Of a stretch of 33,179 nucleotides of DNA, positions 1 to 6,858 are shown piece after piece. Where the stretch lies: IMG/VR virus record IMGVR_UViG_3300049893_001356, positions 1 through 33,179 of that record. One strand, 5' to 3'. This DNA comes from a virus. The notes under the pieces are model-generated. The model was not told where the DNA came from. It did not search any database and saw nothing but the letters and a program-made list of their open reading frames with translations. The translations under genes and the position numbers were made by a program. Every line of letters starts with the position of its first letter. Position 1 is the stretch's first letter.

Positions 1-8
1 TCTCTGAA

Positions 9-197
9 ATGACCTACCTCGAAATGCTGAGAGATCGGATGAACAGCCTTCACCACATCCGGCACACGGCCACGGTGCGGGGCCAATGTCAGGCAGCGCT
101 GCAGGCAGATGAACGGCTCGCAGCCGTTTATCGGGAGTATCAGAAGGCACTGGCAGCGAGTGAGTCCGCCAAAGCGATCATGGGGGCAGACGCCTGA
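9..197 (+). CDS. small hypothetical protein (62 aa)
   Basis: This is a 62-residue soluble protein, mostly charged and helical, with no family I recognise. The ATG at 9 lies just after a TGA at 5-7 that may end an upstream gene. Its own TGA (195-197) overlaps the ATG of the next gene by one base, so the two are probably translationally coupled in a rightward operon entering from the left edge. No membrane segment or cysteine motif is visible. The tight coupling to a DNA-binding protein is the only functional hint. Confidence 0.6.
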   Translation: MTYLEMLRDRMNSLHHIRHTATVRGQCQAALQADERLAAVYREYQKALAASESAKAIMGADA

Positions 198-661
198 TGC
201 CCCGCACCGCAGGCAGCACCGCTAGCCAGACCGCTGCCCGTATTGAGGCAGCGCTGGTTTTACTGATCGACAGCGTGCCAAATGGCGACGCAAGGCGGGA
301 ACTTGAATCCCGCTTTGCCGTCGATTCCAGCACCGCCCGGCGCTATCTGAGAGAAGCAAAAACGCTGCTAGCTGAGGATTGCCAACTAGGTGATCTGAGA
401 ACAGAAGCCGGGATACAGGTTCAGAGACTGCGCCGGTTGGCCCACATCGCTGAACAGTCCGGGAACTTGACGGCCGCGGCCAGTGCTGAAAAGTCGATCG
501 CCCATATCATCACCAGCTTCGAGCGCAGTGAGATGACCGGAGCGGCTCGGTTGCACGGTCACACCGTGGCGGTGGCTGAGCCCAATCCCGCAACGGTGGA
601 ACGAAAGCGACGAAAGCACCGGCGAAGCATCTCCGAACTGCCTGATGACATTGGTTTTTGA
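197..661 (+). CDS. HTH protein, possibly terminase small subunit-like
   Basis: This 154-residue protein has an N-terminal homeodomain-like helix-turn-helix at about residues 14-58, with the recognition part around SSTARRYLREAK. A helical segment follows (about 70-112), and the C-terminal tail is basic (KRRKHRR near 137-143). An N-terminal HTH followed by a helical oligomerisation region is the usual plan of phage small terminase subunits, but other phage HTH regulators look similar. No large terminase follows: a strong terminator starts 8 bases after the stop. The small-terminase reading is therefore tentative, and 'DNA-binding HTH protein' is the safe call. It is the last gene of its operon. 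Confidence 0.6.
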   Translation: MPRTAGSTASQTAARIEAALVLLIDSVPNGDARRELESRFAVDSSTARRYLREAKTLLAEDCQLGDLRTEAGIQVQRLRRLAHIAEQSGNLTAAASAEKSIAHIITSFERSEMTGAARLHGHTVAVAEPNPATVERKRRKHRRSISELPDDIGF

Positions 662-668
662 ATCCCTG

Positions 669-691
669 GCCCGCCACCGGCGGGCTTTTTT
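669..691 (+). terminator. rho-independent terminator
   Basis: A perfect 7-bp stem GCCCGCC/GGCGGGC (669-675 and 679-685) with a 3-base loop is followed by six T (686-691). It lies directly after the HTH gene and ends the rightward operon. A weaker imitation follows at about 701-725 (CGCT/AGCG stem, then GGGCGTTTTT). Confidence 0.92.
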
Positions 692-1078
692 ATTGCCTGT
701 CGCTGGTGGTAGCGGGCGTTTTTATGCCTGCCCCTGTTTTTCGTGGCTGAGATCCCTTGCTACCACTGGGCTGTTTTTGGGTTTATGCCCGTTTTCAGGG
801 AGGGGTAAGCCCATCTGCCGTCTTGCTTTAAGTCTCTTGAGACGCGGCTACTGGCTCCAGTCCCCCGGGCTGCTGGTGGCTGGTGGCTTGCCCCTCTCAG
901 GATCGCCTGGCGGAGCGCAGCGACGCCAAAGGGCGCTTGATAAGCGCCCGGCTGTTGGCTGTTTAGGACCCCTAAGGGTTAGCCCGCCCTACTACCCGCA
1001 CCCCTAAGGGTCCCCTGCTAGCGGGGCTGCTAGGGGTCTCTCCTGCAATCCCCCAAACCCCTTGCGCTGCAACGGTTC
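692..1078. other. gene-less region between convergent operons
   Basis: I see no convincing gene here; the open frame on the plus strand runs through the terminator and has low-complexity content. The region holds inverted repeats: GTGGTAGC (706-713) with GCTACCAC (759-766), and an 8-bp hairpin GGGCGCTT/AAGCGCCC with a 3-base loop (931-949). It also holds the 16-mer CCCTTGCTACCACTGG at 754-769, which is repeated exactly at 4346-4361, and the CCCCTAAGGG elements listed separately. It separates rightward genes ending at 661 from leftward genes ending at 1079. Confidence 0.6.
968..1039. repeat. ACCCCTAAGGGT repeats and nested hairpin
   Basis: The near-palindrome ACCCCTAAGGGT occurs at 968-979 and again at 1000-1011, 32 bases apart. 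A related inverted element CTAGGGGT lies at 1031-1038, and a CCCC/GGGG hairpin around GCTAGC sits between. Read on the minus strand these form nested stems just downstream of the leftward operon, so they could act in termination or 3'-end protection, but no clear T-run follows. Confidence 0.5.
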
Positions 1079-1219
1079 TCAGCTAGCTGTGCAAGTGAGA
1101 CTCAACTGGTAGGCCAGGGCCATGGCGTCCGCCAGGCTGGTGGCCAGCAGCACTCCCACCGTCCCCTCGATCAGCACCCTGTAGGTGCCATCACGCTGTC
1201 GGGCGATGCTGGCTCTCAT
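1079..1219 (-). CDS. small hypothetical protein (46 aa)
   Basis: This 46-residue gene runs from ATG at 1219 to TGA at 1079. The protein starts MRASIARQRDGTYRVLIEG and has a beta-hairpin-like N-terminus, then an alanine/leucine-rich helix (LADAMALAYQL). Its ATG overlaps the TGA of the preceding small gene as ATGA, the same coupling used across the operon, which is the main support for it being real. It is the last gene of the leftward recombination operon. Function unknown. Confidence 0.6.
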   Translation of the reverse strand: MRASIARQRDGTYRVLIEGTVGVLLATSLADAMALAYQLSLTCTAS

Positions 1220-1362
1220 GGCCCCACGCCCACCCCATTCGAGGGCTTTTGCATTAAAGGGCGGCTGCTATTAAAGGCGCCGATGTCATTAAAGGCCGCC
1301 TTGCGGCCGTTATCCAGCCCGGCGAAATACACGCCCACCAGAATCACGCCCTCAATGGCCAC
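1216..1362 (-). CDS. small hypothetical protein (48 aa), possible membrane anchor
   Basis: The frame is open well upstream, but the upstream part shadows the 86-aa gene. The best start is GTG at 1362-1360, overlapping the end of that gene. It would give 48 residues with a hydrophobic N-terminus (AIEGVILVGVYFAG) followed by a polar tail. Its stop overlaps the ATG of the next gene. No strong Shine-Dalgarno sequence is visible, so the start is uncertain. The DNA carries a triple ATTAAAGG repeat that encodes the AFN-containing part. Function unknown. Confidence 0.45.
   Translation of the reverse strand: MAIEGVILVGVYFAGLDNGRKAAFNDIGAFNSSRPLMQKPSNGVGVGP
1253..1295. repeat. three direct ATTAAAGG repeats
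   Basis: ATTAAAGG occurs at 1253-1260, 1270-1277 and 1288-1295, spaced 17 and 18 bases, each followed by a GC-rich segment. On the minus strand the unit reads CCTTTAAT and lies inside the 48-aa gene. It may be a small tandem expansion or a helically phased binding array. Confidence 0.55.
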
Positions 1363-1612
1363 GCAGATTGAGGACCAGATCAATCTCTTCCCCCCAGCAT
1401 TGGTCACCGTCCTGCCAGAGGATCTCGCAGTGCGGCTCGAACGTCTGCGGGTGGTAGTACTCCTGCACAAGCGGTTCAAGCAACCCAAGCAAGGCTTCGT
1501 CTCGCCACAGACCCGGCACGTTGTGGATGAGAGGCTCGTCACGGTCATTGAGGTGAAAACAGATGGTGGTGGACTGATAACGAGGACGGCGCACCCTGCT
1601 AAGCCACGACAT
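1352..1612 (-). CDS. hypothetical protein (86 aa)
   Basis: This is an 86-residue protein starting MSWLSRVRRPRYQ. The ATG at 1612 lies inside the end of the nuclease gene (14-base overlap), preceded by GGAG seven bases upstream; a longer open frame exists but would run through the nuclease gene. The protein is mixed acidic/aromatic (LVQEYYHPQTFEPHCEILWQ) with no motif I can assign. Its place right after the nuclease suggests an accessory role in recombination or DNA processing, which is inference only. Confidence 0.6.
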   Translation of the reverse strand: MSWLSRVRRPRYQSTTICFHLNDRDEPLIHNVPGLWRDEALLGLLEPLVQEYYHPQTFEPHCEILWQDGDQCWGEEIDLVLNLRGH

Positions 1613-2381
1613 GGAGGTGCTCCATCTGATAACGCTGCAGGCGATCAAAGAACTCAGCCTCACAATCAGCCAGCAGACCCTTATCCATTTCGATAACTTG
1701 TGGTTCCTGGTTCGCATACGCAATCACCAAGTGAGCGTGGTCCACTGCGATGTCGTAGGTCCAGGCGATTCCCGCACGATAGGCAGCTAGTTGAACCTGA
1801 TACCCACGCACCTGTTCCCCTTCAGGATCTAGACGCCGGGTGTTACTTCCCCGCGTTTTCCAATCAAACAACGCCACCTCGGTGGAGTTGTAGGTCCAGC
1901 CCATGCAATCGAAGGTGCCGCTGAATCCAGCTGGATGCCAGATCGGCTTCTCGATGGCCAAGGCTGAGTGGAAATTCGCTTCTAGGTATCCCCTGAGCGA
2001 TTGCCAGTAGGCCCCCCACGCAACCCGCTGGGCCACCCCAGGTAGGTCGATGTCTAGGGACACCCCAGGTAGGTCAACGCCGAAGGCGTTGAGGCTGTTT
2101 GGCTGTTGGGCTGTTTCAGCTAGCTCTGGCTGACGCTGGAGGATCCAGTTCTCCGCTTGCGTGTGGGTGTAGGTGCCACGGTTGGCCGCGGCCATCTGCA
2201 GACCCTCAGGCAGCTGAGCGTTTCGCTCCTTCCATGCAGCCAGTGCTTGCTTGGCCTGATCGGATTTCGTCTCCCCCACGATGGTGGTGACGCTGGGCAA
2301 CTTGCCTGCTGGTGTCAGGTAGCCGGTGCGGTCGTGGCATCGCTTGGCGTAACCCTTGGCAGCAGGCAAGTGGCGCTTCAC
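1599..2381 (-). CDS. PD-(D/E)XK exonuclease (RecB/Cas4/MGME1-like)
   Basis: This is a 260-residue nuclease. The start chosen is GTG at 2381-2379: it overlaps the TGA of the upstream gene (GTGA) and has GGAG eight bases upstream. The longer frame to 2528 would overlap that gene by 150 bases. Motifs follow the RecB-family order: RGTYTH (H73), E144 in AIEKPIW, GTFDC (D158), FDWKT (D173, K175), then QLAAY (Q197, Y201). Such enzymes resect DNA ends for phage recombination, which fits the SSB-like gene two genes upstream. No cysteine cluster of Cas4 type is seen, so an MGME1-like or phage exonuclease is the better description. A 15-bp direct repeat duplicates DLPGV at about residues 104-115. Confidence 0.88.
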   Translation of the reverse strand: MKRHLPAAKGYAKRCHDRTGYLTPAGKLPSVTTIVGETKSDQAKQALAAWKERNAQLPEGLQMAAANRGTYTHTQAENWILQRQPELAETAQQPNSLNAFGVDLPGVSLDIDLPGVAQRVAWGAYWQSLRGYLEANFHSALAIEKPIWHPAGFSGTFDCMGWTYNSTEVALFDWKTRGSNTRRLDPEGEQVRGYQVQLAAYRAGIAWTYDIAVDHAHLVIAYANQEPQVIEMDKGLLADCEAEFFDRLQRYQMEHLHVVA

Positions 2382-2602
2382 ACCGAATACTCCAGGGACT
2401 GATGGGGACCGAGGGTGAGGGCAATCACCTTCACGTCCTCTCCTTTGAGCTGGTGCCAGATGTAGGCCGCTGCTCCAGCAGCCTCGATGTCCACCCACTG
2501 ATGGGCAGACTCCACCTCGGGACGCCACTCCCGGATGTCCGTATCGCTGGGCTGGTGGAAGAAGGCTCCATCCGCCCTCCTAAGCACGTAACGGGTCTTC
2601 AT
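2378..2602 (-). CDS. hypothetical protein (74 aa)
   Basis: This 74-residue protein starts MKTRYVLRRADGAFFHQP. Its stop TGA overlaps the GTG start of the nuclease. It lies between the SSB-like gene and the nuclease on the leftward strand. The Shine-Dalgarno sequence is weak. The fold looks like mixed alpha/beta (YVLRRADGAFF strand, a central helix, VIALTLG strand). No family recognised. Confidence 0.65.
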   Translation of the reverse strand: MKTRYVLRRADGAFFHQPSDTDIREWRPEVESAHQWVDIEAAGAAAYIWHQLKGEDVKVIALTLGPHQSLEYSV

Positions 2603-2646
2603 ACCGCAGGTTGGTGAGGGAGGCCCCGTAGAGCCCCCCAGATACC

Positions 2647-3249
2647 TCAGAAGGGCATCTTGAACGGATCACCACCGCTCAGCAGCGCTTCGAGGTTGTA
2701 ACCCTCCTGCTCTGCCTCGCTCCAGGCGGCGTCAACCTCAGCCTTGACGGTGCCCTTGCGTTTGCCGGGCTTCAACACCACCGAATAGCGGGTCTCCATC
2801 CCACTACCGCTGCGGGTGAGCTCGAAGTCCCACGCTCCGGGGTCAGCTGCCACGTCTTCATCGCTGAAGAGGCTGGCCAGGGTTTCGAGGATCGAAACTT
2901 GGCTGGCTTGGAACAGCTGCACACTGCTGGTGGCGTAGTTCCAGACGAAGCAGGCCAGCGCCATCTTCATCTTGGTGGGGTTGCCGCGTTGATCGACCAG
3001 CTCCACACCTTCGTCGGTGGCGCGGTCGTTCAATTCCTTGCTGGTGGGCTCATCAGCGAAGCGCAGGCACTTGGGCTTGCCATCGCTGGTGCGTCCCCAG
3101 ATCTCGAAGAAATCCAGGCTGCTTGTTCCCACAGGGGAGAAGCGAACCGACTCACCGTCTCCCAGAGAACCAGGATTCAGGTAGCTGGAACCGCCGGTGC
3201 TCTTGGGACGATCCTTCAGAGCAACCAGACGGGAAGAAGCAAAACTCAT
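2647..3249 (-). CDS. probable phage single-stranded DNA-binding protein
   Basis: This 200-residue protein has a beta-rich middle (SLDFFEIWGRT, KPKCLRFADEP, KMKMALACFVWNYA) and ends GGDPFKMPF. A short C-terminal tip with an acidic residue followed by PF-type hydrophobics resembles the protein-interaction tail of phage and bacterial SSBs. The N-terminal segment has the charged, flexible look of phage SSB-like proteins. It is the first gene of the leftward operon that includes the exonuclease, with a good promoter upstream at 3286-3314. I infer SSB from tail, size and context; a structural match would be needed to confirm an OB fold. Confidence 0.6.
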   Translation of the reverse strand: MSFASSRLVALKDRPKSTGGSSYLNPGSLGDGESVRFSPVGTSSLDFFEIWGRTSDGKPKCLRFADEPTSKELNDRATDEGVELVDQRGNPTKMKMALACFVWNYATSSVQLFQASQVSILETLASLFSDEDVAADPGAWDFELTRSGSGMETRYSVVLKPGKRKGTVKAEVDAAWSEAEQEGYNLEALLSGGDPFKMPF

Positions 3250-3285
3250 GTCGTTGGTGGGGCGAGGCCCCTGAGTGACCTGCGT

Positions 3286-3314
3286 AGCCTACTGCCCTTA
3301 AGTAATTAGGTCAA
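3286..3314 (-). promoter_or_regulatory. sigma70-type promoter with operator in the spacer
   Basis: On the minus strand, TTGACC (3314-3309) is followed after 17 bases by TAGGCT (3291-3286), upstream of the SSB-like gene. The spacer holds TTACTTAAGG (3305-3296), the motif repeated in front of other units. A protein bound there would block polymerase. Confidence 0.65.
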
Positions 3315-3550
3315 CCGTCTTGGAGGGACTTCAGGGCGCTGCTGCGCAGCTCTGTCAGATCCAGCTGGTGGGCAACCCTGGCGAGCACCTCGAACAGCTC
3401 AGACCGGTTGGCACCCAGGGATGCAGCAGCTTCGGTCCACAGCTCCCACGCATCGTTGGTGACGCTGAGGGTGCGCTGCACTTTGTTGGACTGCCAGCTG
3501 GTCTGGCTGGCTTTGCCGCCCATGGGGCGGCTCACTGGTGTCGCAGTCAT
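3311..3550 (-). CDS. ribbon-helix-helix (CopG/Arc-like) regulator
   Basis: This is a 79-residue protein. After a disordered N-terminus (1-22), residues 25-33 (QRTLSVTND) look like the DNA-contacting beta ribbon. They are followed by helix A (about 34-46, AWELWTEAAASLG) and helix B (about 48-63, NRSELFEVLARVAHQL), with the N-R-S turn common in RHH proteins. RHH dimers bind short palindromes as repressors. Its own promoter (3572-3599) carries the TTACTTAA motif in the spacer, so autoregulation and control of the motif set is a reasonable inference. It sits between the SSB operon and the 216-aa gene. Confidence 0.65.
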   Translation of the reverse strand: MTATPVSRPMGGKASQTSWQSNKVQRTLSVTNDAWELWTEAAASLGANRSELFEVLARVAHQLDLTELRSSALKSLQDG

Positions 3551-3571
3551 AGGTGGTGTGGTTCTGCAGTG

Positions 3572-3599
3572 ATTCTACCTTACTTAATTAAGCCACCAA
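3572..3599 (-). promoter_or_regulatory. promoter of the RHH gene with operator in the spacer
   Basis: On the minus strand, TTGGTG (3599-3594), a 16-base spacer and TAGAAT (3577-3572) precede the RHH start at 3550. The spacer is almost wholly filled by CCTTACTTAATTAAG (3578-3592 on the plus strand), which contains the palindrome CTTAATTAAG. The promoter overlaps the 3' end of the 216-aa gene. Confidence 0.65.
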
Positions 3600-4230
3600 G
3601 GAAATCCCACAGCTCCTCCACCGTCGTGTCCAGTTCCTTGGCCACCGCTGGTAGCGCCTCGATCAACTTCTCCCCTCGCAGGTCCTTGCCGGTGGTCAGT
3701 TCCCTGAACGCTGGACTGGCTTGCATCAACCGTTGTTGATCTGAGACCACGAAATCCACGCCACGCTTCGCCAGCTCCATCCGCACCCACTTCCCAAACT
3801 CCTGGGAGACCCGAGCTTCCTGATCCATGGGGATCTCACGCTCCTCGGGGAGCTGCAGGTCCAGCTCCCCCGTGAAGGCCAGGAACATCTCCGCTGGTCC
3901 CATCACCTCACCGCTGGGCAACCTCATGGGCTGAGCATCCTTCCAGTGCTGCTCCAGCGTCTTGGGGAGCTTGCCTTCCGCGAGCATCAAATTGAACTTG
4001 CCCAACGACAGCAGCACCTTCGGTGCCGGATCCAAGAGGGTGCCGGTGGCAAACCCTGTGATCTGGCTGGAGTGCACCACCCGATCACCTAACCCCTGCA
4101 GCGTGAGCTTCAGCAACGTGGGCTGGCTCCACTGACGGGCGAAGGGCTTAAACACCCTGCGGAACTGCTCCCTGCCGCTGGTGCACTGCAATGTCACCGG
4201 GCCTGGGGGGTACTTGCTTGGCTTGCCCAT
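3580..4230 (-). CDS. hypothetical protein (216 aa), possible replication/partition factor
   Basis: This 216-residue protein has a basic N-terminus (MGKPSKYPPGPV, then RRVFKPFARQW) and an acidic helical C-terminus (TTVEELWDFLGGL). I do not recognise the family. It starts ATG at 4230, after a possible promoter (4251-4279), and its gene lies immediately downstream of the 12-bp repeat array at 4327-4553, as an origin-binding or array-binding protein might. That role is inference from position alone. Its 3' end overlaps the promoter of the RHH gene. Confidence 0.65.
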   Translation of the reverse strand: MGKPSKYPPGPVTLQCTSGREQFRRVFKPFARQWSQPTLLKLTLQGLGDRVVHSSQITGFATGTLLDPAPKVLLSLGKFNLMLAEGKLPKTLEQHWKDAQPMRLPSGEVMGPAEMFLAFTGELDLQLPEEREIPMDQEARVSQEFGKWVRMELAKRGVDFVVSDQQRLMQASPAFRELTTGKDLRGEKLIEALPAVAKELDTTVEELWDFLGGLIK

Positions 4231-4250
4231 GGTCTTGGGGTCCTGGGGGC

Positions 4251-4279
4251 GTTATAGGGAGACCCTTATTTAACTACGG
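4251..4279 (-). promoter_or_regulatory. weak promoter with operator-like motif
   Basis: On the minus strand, TATAAC (4256-4251) is a good -10 element upstream of the 216-aa gene. The -35 position at 17-base spacing is poor (CCGTAG). The spacer again carries the shared motif as CCTTATTTAA (4264-4273, plus strand), one mismatch from CCTTACTTAA. Confidence 0.45.
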
Positions 4280-4303
4280 ATTAGGGGAGTGGTGTGAAAA
4301 GGA

Positions 4304-4553
4304 GGGTGAGGGGGTGGAGAGTGTTTTGTTTGTTTACTACTAGAACCCTTGCTACCACTGGAAAGTAAACCAACATCCTCCCCACACCCACCCGAGTAAA
4401 CCAACAACCCTCAAAAAGAAAACCAACATGTTGGTTTACTCCCTTTGTTGGTTTGCTTTGTTGGTTTACTCCCCTGTCTTTCCAAGGCTTCTCAGCGAAA
4501 AACCGACTAAACCAACAACTTCCCCCCTCACCCCCTCACCCAGTAAACAAACA
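4304..4553. repeat. iteron-like 12-bp repeat array, candidate origin
   Basis: Nine copies of AGTAAACCAACA or its complement TGTTGGTTTACT occur. Exact copies lie at 4364-4375, 4395-4406, 4429-4440 and 4459-4470; one-mismatch copies lie at 4327-4338, 4417-4428, 4446-4457, 4506-4517 and 4542-4553. The copies at 4417-4440 abut head to head as a 24-bp near-palindrome. A 13-bp inverted repeat GGGTGAGGGGGTG (4304-4316) and its complement (4529-4541) flanks most of the array. The array fills the gap between the primase-helicase stop and the 216-aa gene, as expected for replication iterons, though operators for one regulator would look similar. Confidence 0.8.
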
Positions 4554-6858
4554 CCGGCTTGCAGCTTCCAGGCCGCTTATCCGCATCACGCATCAAACCC
4601 GGGTACTGCGTGCTCACCAGTCCCTTCACCACCCGCTCCACGGAACCCCTGTGGGTGTTCACCAGCCCACTCAGCTCCATCAAGTCCAGTGCTGTGTCTC
4701 GGTTGCGACCCTTCAGTGCCTCAACCACCTTTGCCTTCAGGCCCCGCAACTTCTCAGTCCCGTCCTGCTCCCCGTTGTGCGAGGTGATCGTCAGCGACAG
4801 GTCCTCACGGCTACCCAGCATCTCGAAGCGATCGCCCGCATCCGTGATGCCGGTGCGAGGCTTCAGCACCGTCAACACGAACTTCGGCTCCTTCGACTCC
4901 ACATCCTTCACCACCGCCCATACGTCGCTAGCCCCGTTGACGATGTAGCTGCTGCCGAACAGGTCCCCCAGGTGCACCTCCTTCCGGCCACCTGACTTGC
5001 TCTTGTCCATCTTCCTCAGGTGGTGCGTCAGCAAAATCGCCACGCCCTCCTCACTGGCGATCTGGTTCAGCCGATACAGGTGCAACCCCACCTCGGCCTC
5101 ACCCATTCCCGCAGTACCGCCCCCGAACAGCGAGCCGAAGCTGTCCATCACCACCACCTTCGCCTGGTGATCACGAATCCACTTCCGCAGCTCTGGATAC
5201 ATCGCCGCGTTGAAGTTGAACTGGAAGCGGATCGAACCCTCAGGCACCTCCATCCCCATCAGCCGCAACTTCTGGGCAGCGTTGGCGGCGCTCTCATCCT
5301 TCTGCACCACCAGCACGTTCCCGCGGATCGCCTGGAGCTGGCCGCCAAACTTCGCGCCGTTCGCCACTGCCTCAGCCACGCGGTAAATCAGCACCGACTT
5401 ACCCACGCCGCCATCAGCCGCAACCATCGTCACCGCACCAAGCGCCAGCAGGTTCTCAATCGCTGGTGAGATCTCCGCCGCGTTGGCCAGCACCTCCTCC
5501 AGCGTCCCCGCATTGAATCCCGATGTCAGTTCCTCCTGCATGAGCTTCACCAGCTCTGACATCTCCGATTCCTTGCACCCGACAATTCTCGTCAACTCCT
5601 GATACGAGGCCAGGCGATCCACCGGTGAATCCATGTCGTCGATCACCGCCAGGGCCTCGCGCAGCTTCTGAACCTTCTTTGCCGCACCGGTGGTGAAGTC
5701 GTCGATATCAATGGCCTTCGGCGGTAGCGCCCACTTCGGGAACTCGAACCCGCCGTCCTTCGCCGCGGCCACGATCGAGCCCCATCCGCACTTGCTCTCC
5801 TCGTCGGTGGCGCTGCGGCCCAGTGAATCCATCAGCTGCTCAAAGCTGCCCAGGTTCCCGTCGGCCCAGTCGTTGCGGCGATCCCACATCTGCCCGCCCA
5901 GCCACGCCAGGGCGGTGTCCTTGCCCAGCACATTCAGTAGGCCCGCCACCAGCGAGCGCACTCGGTTGTAGTGGCCCGCCTGCGGCGAATCGGCCGGTGC
6001 GCCGCGATACGGCCAGTGCTTCTGCATCAGTAATAGAAGCCGGCGCTGGTCCTTCGCCAACAGCAGATCGCAGGGCTGCGGCTCGCCGGCCGCACGCCGC
6101 CCCGCAAAGCTGTCGTCCTCGCACACCTTCGGCGCCAGTTCCTTCTGCACCTGGCGGATGAAGCCGCCCAGCACCCACGGCGGCGCCACCTTCACGCCCA
6201 CCACCGCCGGGTGCAGCCCGTCGATCCACTCATAAGCCAGCGGGTGAGACTCAGTGGACTTGGGATGAGTGCCAGCGATCACGGCCTGGCGGGAGGTGCC
6301 CGTGCCGTTCACCCAGATCGCTTCAAAAGCGTGCTGCTTGCCGTCGGCATACGGCCCGCAGGCCAGTGACCAGTTGCCGAACTCCGGCCACCAGTCCTCG
6401 GGCACCTGCAGGAACACCTTGCGGCGGCCGCGGCGACCGCTGGTGTTGCTGGCCGTGATCGGCAGCTCGCTGCTCGGGCGGCCGAACACCTGCTGGAAGG
6501 TGATCTCGGCCAGGCCGTCGAGCGCCATGTCCTCTGGCTCATCGAAATCCAGCACCAGCAACCCGCCGCTCGCCGGGCCGGTGTGCACCCCCGCGCCGAT
6601 GCACTGCTTCACAAACGGGCCGTTCTGGGTCAGCAGCTGCAGCGCCGTGTAGCGCTTGGCCGGATCGCTGTTCCACCGGCTCTCAAAACAGTCCTTCACC
6701 GAGCCGCGGTTGCCGGTGCCGCAGAGGCGCCACTGCTCAGGCAATCCAGCTAGCTGGTGCAGGTGCTCAGGAGGGATGCGGCTGCCGATTTCCTTGTGCG
6801 CGTGCTTCAGCAGCTCCAGGTCGTCCTCGAACTGAGGACCCATCCCACTCGACGCCAT
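4528..6858 (-). CDS. PrimPol-RepA-like helicase fusion (primase-helicase)
   Basis: This is a 776-residue replication protein. Residues about 10-235 look like an archaeo-eukaryotic primase/PrimPol domain: GLLVLDFDEP gives the hhhDhD metal motif (D104, D106), a GRRGRRKVF segment follows, and IAGTHPKSTESHP (about 195-206) matches the third motif region. Residues about 465-650 form a RecA/RepA-type ATPase with Walker A ADGGVGKS (481-488, K487), Walker B KVVVMDS (D572) and a sensor-like LLTHHLRK (609-616). The C-terminus (about 705-776) looks like a winged helix. It would prime and unwind DNA at the fork beside the polymerase encoded on the other strand. The ATG at 6858 has GGAG four bases upstream. 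The last codons overlap the repeat array. Confidence 0.88.
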   Translation of the reverse strand: MASSGMGPQFEDDLELLKHAHKEIGSRIPPEHLHQLAGLPEQWRLCGTGNRGSVKDCFESRWNSDPAKRYTALQLLTQNGPFVKQCIGAGVHTGPASGGLLVLDFDEPEDMALDGLAEITFQQVFGRPSSELPITASNTSGRRGRRKVFLQVPEDWWPEFGNWSLACGPYADGKQHAFEAIWVNGTGTSRQAVIAGTHPKSTESHPLAYEWIDGLHPAVVGVKVAPPWVLGGFIRQVQKELAPKVCEDDSFAGRRAAGEPQPCDLLLAKDQRRLLLLMQKHWPYRGAPADSPQAGHYNRVRSLVAGLLNVLGKDTALAWLGGQMWDRRNDWADGNLGSFEQLMDSLGRSATDEESKCGWGSIVAAAKDGGFEFPKWALPPKAIDIDDFTTGAAKKVQKLREALAVIDDMDSPVDRLASYQELTRIVGCKESEMSELVKLMQEELTSGFNAGTLEEVLANAAEISPAIENLLALGAVTMVAADGGVGKSVLIYRVAEAVANGAKFGGQLQAIRGNVLVVQKDESAANAAQKLRLMGMEVPEGSIRFQFNFNAAMYPELRKWIRDHQAKVVVMDSFGSLFGGGTAGMGEAEVGLHLYRLNQIASEEGVAILLTHHLRKMDKSKSGGRKEVHLGDLFGSSYIVNGASDVWAVVKDVESKEPKFVLTVLKPRTGITDAGDRFEMLGSREDLSLTITSHNGEQDGTEKLRGLKAKVVEALKGRNRDTALDLMELSGLVNTHRGSVERVVKGLVSTQYPGLMRDADKRPGSCKPVFVYWVRG

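Noticed and set aside
645-1007. Open frame of 120 codons on the plus strand after the HTH gene
   Set aside because: It runs through a strong terminator and low-complexity repeats, has no ribosome site and no protein-like pattern.
1599-2381. Cas4 as part of a CRISPR adaptation module
   Set aside because: The RecB-type motifs fit, but the four cysteines of Cas4 and any cas1/cas2 neighbours are missing.
4327-4553. CRISPR array
   Set aside because: Repeats are only 12 bp, occur in both orientations and have irregular, short spacing; no cas gene is near.
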